Shown here: positions 6,842 to 8,635 of the stretch, one piece after another
Layout: every line of letters begins with the position of its first letter
How positions within the stretch are numbered: position 1 is the first letter of the stretch
NCBI GenBank assembly: GCA_902496345.1
Contig: CABVAP010000097.1
Location: 1-8,635 of the forward strand
DNA length: 8,635 nucleotides
Direction: 5' to 3'
Source of the DNA: an uncultured Eubacteriales bacterium
Lineage (GTDB): Bacteria > Bacillota > Clostridia > Lachnospirales > CAG-274
Program-made: the position numbers and the translations under genes
Notes under the pieces: model-generated
What the model was told of the DNA's origin: nothing
Databases searched by the model: none
The model's input: only the letters and a program-made list of their open reading frames with translations

Positions 6842-7396
6842 TTATTTTAATTTAAGACCATCTTTAAATGCGTTACCAACTACATCTCCTAGTTTATAAT
6901 ATCTTGAGTGAACTATATCAAATGTAATCGGTGAAAATTTTTCTAGACTAATTTTTCCGTCTTCTCCAAGTATTTTTTCATCAGCACTTACATTAACAAT
7001 TCGACCTACGTATTTATTTTTGTCAAAAATATTGACTAACTCACACTCTAATGTAAGTGGAAGTTCATTGATAATAGGGGCATTGACAAAATCACTTTTT
7101 GTTGTTGTAAATCCTGCTTTGTCCATTTTGTCAGGTGCATCATTAGCAGATTCAACCCCTACATAATCGCAAGCAACAACATTTAAAGCATCAGCAATGC
7201 TAACAGTAAAAGCTTTATTCTTCAAAATGTTTTCTGTTGTCTTGTGTGTTGATAATTCTATAATAAGTTCCTCTGAGCCAATAATTCCTCCCCAAGCTGC
7301 ATTCATAGCGTTAGGTTTGCCCTTTTCATCATACGTACCTATAATCATAACCGGTTGTGGATATAAATAAGGTTTTGCTCCAAAATTTTTTCTCAT
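6842..7396 (-). CDS. Flavin reductase family protein (FMN-binding split barrel, flavoredoxin-like)
   Basis: The 184-residue protein belongs to the flavin_reduct domain family of FMN-binding split barrels. The N-terminal block PQPVMIIGTYDEKGKPNAMN followed by AAWGGIIG is typical, and the domain spans nearly the whole length. Members reduce flavins with NAD(P)H or act as flavoredoxins in electron transfer. Which substrate this one uses cannot be read from the sequence. It has no signal peptide, so it is cytoplasmic. The ATG is 8 nt after AGGAGG (7405-7410). It is the first gene of the operon, 13 bp before the exported flavodoxin fusion, which suggests related redox roles, although the two proteins sit on different sides of the membrane. 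Expression is probably controlled by the MerR-type promoter just upstream. Confidence 0.9.
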   Translation of the reverse strand: MRKNFGAKPYLYPQPVMIIGTYDEKGKPNAMNAAWGGIIGSEELIIELSTHKTTENILKNKAFTVSIADALNVVACDYVGVESANDAPDKMDKAGFTTTKSDFVNAPIINELPLTLECELVNIFDKNKYVGRIVNVSADEKILGEDGKISLEKFSPITFDIVHSRYYKLGDVVGNAFKDGLKLK

Positions 7397-7443
7397 AATT
7401 GTTTCCTCCTTAATAAAATAGTTAATAATTAATTTCTAGTTTA

Positions 7444-7474
7444 ATTGTAAGACTTAAACTTAAGTTTAAGTCAA
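7444..7474 (-). promoter_or_regulatory. MerR-type promoter/operator of the flavin reductase operon
   Basis: Minus strand: -35 TTGACT (7469-7474), 19-bp spacer, -10 TACAAT (7444-7449). A perfect 22-bp palindrome (7451-7472, half-site GACTTAAACTT) fills the spacer and overlaps the -35, with its centre 7 bp into the spacer. Lengthened 19-20-bp spacers holding a dyad are the hallmark of promoters that MerR-family regulators activate by untwisting DNA; the SoxR-controlled soxS promoter is a well-known case. No merR gene is in the window. Transcription would start near 7437. Confidence 0.8.
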
Positions 7475-7624
7475 TACCTTTTTTAAATATTTTTTGTCTG
7501 TATCAATATTGGATACAAATTTTATAATTTTATTTTTTTGTTTTCTATAGTTAGATTATAACCAAAATAAATTTATTTGAGAATTTCATAAAAGTTATTT
7601 ACCTTAAACAAAAAGTTATAGCAA
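7475..7624. other. AT-rich intergenic stretch, no gene seen
   Basis: It lies between the redox-operon promoter and the terminator at 7625. I see no frame with a ribosome binding site, no strong hairpin and no divergent promoter I would defend. Confidence 0.6.
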
Positions 7625-7652
7625 AAAAACTTAGGCAAAAACCTAAGTTTTT
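7625..7652 (-). terminator. Rho-independent terminator after the lysR remnant
   Basis: Arms AAAAACTTAGG (7625-7635) and CCTAAGTTTTT (7642-7652) form a perfect 11-bp stem with a 6-nt loop. On the minus strand it ends in seven T and begins right after the remnant's stop codon (7655-7657). The A-run on the other arm means it could work both ways. Confidence 0.85.
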
Positions 7653-7654
7653 AA

Positions 7655-7870
7655 TCATTTCATATTTACAATTTTAATAACAGCATTTATAAATGCTTTA
7701 ACCTGTGGCAATGGTTCAGGTGAATTTAAAAAACCATAAGGGATAGTATAATCCCACTCAACAGGAATAACTTTCATCAGAGGGTGAACGTTTTTCCAAT
7801 ATTCAATAGTAAGCAAAATATTATTATCGCTTTCGCATTGATGTAAGCTAAATGAGATTATAACTATTAA
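7655..7870 (-). pseudogene. 3' remnant of a LysR-type transcriptional regulator gene
   Basis: A 71-codon open stretch on the minus strand with no suitable start encodes what looks like the C-terminal end of a LysR-type substrate-binding domain: LLTIEYWKNVHP, then VIPVEWDYTIPYG, then PQVKAFINAV, ending at TGA. The helix-turn-helix and most of the effector domain are missing. An in-frame TAA (7871-7873) sits at the edge of a long hairpin, and similarity probably ends near 7850. The rest of the gene was apparently lost by deletion. It lies upstream of a redox operon, where LysR regulators are common, so it may be what remains of a former local regulator. The family call rests on remembered motif patterns. 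Confidence 0.7.
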
Positions 7871-7871
7871 T

Positions 7872-7910
7872 TAGTAAAAAGCTATCGGTTTCACCGATAG
7901 CTTTTTACTA
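7872..7910. terminator. Perfect 18-bp hairpin, probable bidirectional terminator
   Basis: Arms TAGTAAAAAGCTATCGGT (7872-7889) and its exact complement (7893-7910) flank a 3-nt loop. The GC-richer core, bordered by A5 on one side and T5 on the other, fits a terminator working in both directions. It lies at the broken end of the lysR remnant, so it probably belonged to a now-missing neighbour or marks the deletion junction. Confidence 0.6.
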
Positions 7911-7996
7911 TCTCACGAGAATTTTTTATCAGTTTGTACTACTCTCATATATTTATTTTACTTACTATTGTCTTCAGCCAACACTTTCCATTATAT

Positions 7997-8023
7997 AAAA
8001 ACACCCATTAAACGGATGTTTTT
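7997..8023. terminator. Terminator-like hairpin
   Basis: Arms AAAAACACCC (7997-8006) and GGATGTTTTT (8014-8023) pair with one mismatch on the plus strand. On the minus strand that position becomes a G-U pair, so the RNA hairpin is better in that direction. T-tracts flank both sides. No gene that it would end is visible, and 7911-7996 holds nothing recognisable. Confidence 0.45.
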
Positions 8024-8260
8024 TATGTTTTGGTGTCCTAAAACTATATTATAAAAAAATCTTACTATCAAATTTCAAAAAAATATATGTACTTTTTGAT
8101 ATATTTAAAAATATTTAGGAATATGTACATTCATAATATATAATAAAAAATTTCAATTCAACAATGATATACAATGCTAATCTTTTGTACCTTTTAAACA
8201 AATTTGTCGACAATTTAAGATAAAAATATTTAATATTTTACAATTTTTTATGTTTTATAC
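8024..8260. other. AT-rich non-coding stretch
   Basis: No open frame with a ribosome binding site, no RNA gene and no convincing repeat was found here. It lies upstream of the toxin promoter. Confidence 0.6.
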
Positions 8261-8289
8261 TTGATGACGTACAACATATATGATACAAT
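8261..8289 (+). promoter_or_regulatory. Predicted promoter of the small toxin mRNA
   Basis: -35 TTGATG (8261-8266), 17-bp spacer, -10 TACAAT (8284-8289). The transcript would start near 8296, just before the paired leader sequence at 8299. Confidence 0.65.
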
Positions 8290-8298
8290 AATGTCGAG

Positions 8299-8311
8299 CA
8301 AGAGGGAACAA
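8299..8311 (+). repeat. Toxin mRNA leader arm of a long-range inverted repeat
   Basis: CAAGAGGGAACAA is exactly complementary to 8514-8526 at the far end of the module. It can also pair locally: GGAACAA (8305-8311) with TTGTTCC (8318-8324). Alternative 5'-local and 5'-to-3' pairings are a known feature of type I toxin mRNAs such as hok and aapA1, which keep the full-length message inactive. Confidence 0.7.
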
Positions 8312-8325
8312 AGGCGGTTGTTCCT

Positions 8326-8348
8326 CACTTCCTTTAGTAAAGGAGGTG
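8326..8348 (+). promoter_or_regulatory. Hairpin burying the toxin Shine-Dalgarno sequence
   Basis: CACTTCCTTT (8326-8335) pairs with AAAGGAGGTG (8339-8348) over 10 bp, including one G-U pair, around a loop of AGT. The right arm is a near-perfect Shine-Dalgarno sequence placed 9 nt before the toxin ATG. As drawn, it would be inaccessible to ribosomes until the stem opens. Confidence 0.75.
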
Positions 8349-8355
8349 AAAAAAG

Positions 8356-8436
8356 ATGAGTACATACGAAAAAATTATGATAGCGATTGCTATAATAGAT
8401 TTAGTTATAAAGCTCTATCAAGTAATAAAAAAATAA
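8356..8436 (+). CDS. Small holin-like type I toxin peptide
   Basis: A 26-residue peptide begins MSTYEKIMIAIAI and ends LYQVIKK. A single hydrophobic helix (about residues 7-22) contains one Asp, and the C-terminus is basic. The MSxYE start with a short membrane helix is typical of the 'putative holin-like toxin' (TxpA/Hol_Tox-type) peptides of Bacillota, which damage the membrane when over-made; this one is shorter than most. The start follows an extended SD (AAAGGAGGTG) by 7 nt from its end, sequestered in a hairpin. The stop codon lies against the terminator of a convergent antisense RNA. Promoter, structured leader and antisense gene together support a type I toxin-antitoxin module. Activity is inferred. 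Confidence 0.75.
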   Translation: MSTYEKIMIAIAIIDLVIKLYQVIKK

Positions 8437-8497
8437 CCGCCCCTATCTCGCAAATAGGAGCGGTCAACGGCTTTTAAAGTCACCAAACCAAAACACG

Positions 8498-8521
8498 GGG
8501 TAACAACTTTACGTTGTTCCC
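8498..8521 (+). terminator. 3' hairpin of the toxin mRNA
   Basis: GGG (8498-8500), a bulged T, and AACAAC pair with GTTGTTCCC (8513-8521) around the loop TTTAC. It may mark the toxin mRNA 3' end, but the following TCTTGTGATT is a poor T-tract. The same bases compete with pairing to the leader at 8299-8311. Confidence 0.4.
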
Positions 8522-8526
8522 TCTTG
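8514..8526 (+). repeat. 3' arm of the toxin mRNA long-range inverted repeat
   Basis: TTGTTCCCTCTTG is the exact complement of 8299-8311. Read on the minus strand it forms the first bases of the antisense RNA, so both RNAs of the module begin with the same 13 nt. Confidence 0.7.
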
Positions 8527-8533
8527 TGATTAA

Positions 8534-8562
8534 ATAATAACACAAAAAAATAAATTTGTAAA
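8534..8562 (-). promoter_or_regulatory. Predicted promoter of the antisense RNA
   Basis: Minus strand: -35 TTTACA (8557-8562), 17-bp spacer, -10 TATTAT (8534-8539). Both hexamers match consensus at five of six bases, closer overall than the toxin promoter. This is as expected for an antitoxin RNA made in excess. Confidence 0.7.
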
Positions 8563-8576
8563 GGGGGGTTTTTAAT

Positions 8577-8630
8577 ATGGCACGTGAATCTAATTTAGTA
8601 ATAAACTTGCAATATTTATTATTTTTTTAA
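8577..8630 (+). CDS. 17-codon frame at window end, doubtful
   Basis: ATG at 8577 follows AAAGGGGGG by 8 nt and encodes MARESNLVINL before hydrophobic residues and TAA at 8628-8630. The G-run is only a passable SD. It may be the start of a broken gene or chance. No family is recognised. Confidence 0.2.
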   Translation: MARESNLVINLQYLLFF

Positions 8631-8635
8631 TCTAT

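Larger units (their letters stand above)
8427..8527 (-). ncRNA. Predicted antisense antitoxin RNA
   Basis: Starting about 7 nt past the -10 at 8534-8539, transcription would run about 100 nt to a rho-independent terminator. That terminator has arms 8436-8446 and 8454-8464 and, on the minus strand, pairs fully over 11 bp with one G-U, followed by TTATTTTTTT. The RNA is fully complementary to the 3' untranslated part of the toxin mRNA and reaches its stop codon, the convergent layout of txpA/RatA and bsrG/SR4. Its 5' end can fold as GGGAACAAC with GTTGTTACCC. It should block toxin translation or trigger mRNA decay. Exact ends are predictions. Confidence 0.7.

Noticed and set aside
8202..8211. 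ATTTGTCGAC, matching part of the hsdS 3' repeat, as a possible third recombination site
   Set aside because: Only 10 bp match, far from the RM locus, and chance is enough to explain it.
1..8635. CRISPR arrays, tRNA or rRNA genes, and insertion sequences
   Set aside because: I saw no regularly spaced repeats, no tRNA-like cloverleaf, and no transposase. The only recombinase belongs to the hsdS locus.

Overview
The window is strongly AT-rich and gene-dense. Its ribosome binding sites are of the strong AGGAGG type. It carries a secreted protein with tandem copper-amine-oxidase-N 'stalk' repeats and a holin-like type I toxin, which together point to a low-GC Gram-positive (Bacillota), most likely a member of the Clostridia. 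The species cannot be told from this sequence.

Positions 1-5640 hold a type I restriction-modification (RM) locus read entirely on the minus strand: hsdM, hsdS, a Fic-domain AMP-transferase, a tyrosine recombinase, then a second, 3'-truncated hsdS. One promoter (5579-5607) appears to drive the set. The two hsdS copies share three short direct repeats (at the start codon, in the central conserved region, and near the 3' end) but have unrelated target-recognition domains (TRDs). With a recombinase gene between them, this looks like a specificity-shuffling system: the intact copy is expressed and the truncated copy is a donor cassette. The repeats are direct, not inverted, so simple exchange would excise DNA, unlike the better-known inverting hsdS loci. 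No hsdR is present. Upstream of hsdM lies an unrelated operon, so hsdR would have to be beyond position 1 or elsewhere.

Positions 5736-7474 hold a two-gene redox operon, also on the minus strand: a flavin reductase family protein followed by an exported fusion of stalk repeats with a flavodoxin domain. Its promoter has a 19-bp spacer containing a perfect 22-bp palindrome, the layout of MerR-family activated promoters, and a rho-independent terminator closes the operon. No merR gene is in the window.

Positions 7475-8260 are mostly non-coding: the 3' remnant of a LysR-type regulator gene between two strong hairpins, another terminator-like hairpin, and AT-rich sequence with no gene seen.

Positions 8261-8562 hold a compact type I toxin-antitoxin module missed by ordinary ORF calling. 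It has a 26-residue holin-like membrane peptide on the plus strand whose Shine-Dalgarno sequence is buried in a hairpin, and a convergent antisense RNA of about 100 nt with its own promoter and terminator. The toxin mRNA leader contains sequences matching both ends of the antisense RNA, so it can also pair with its own 3' region.
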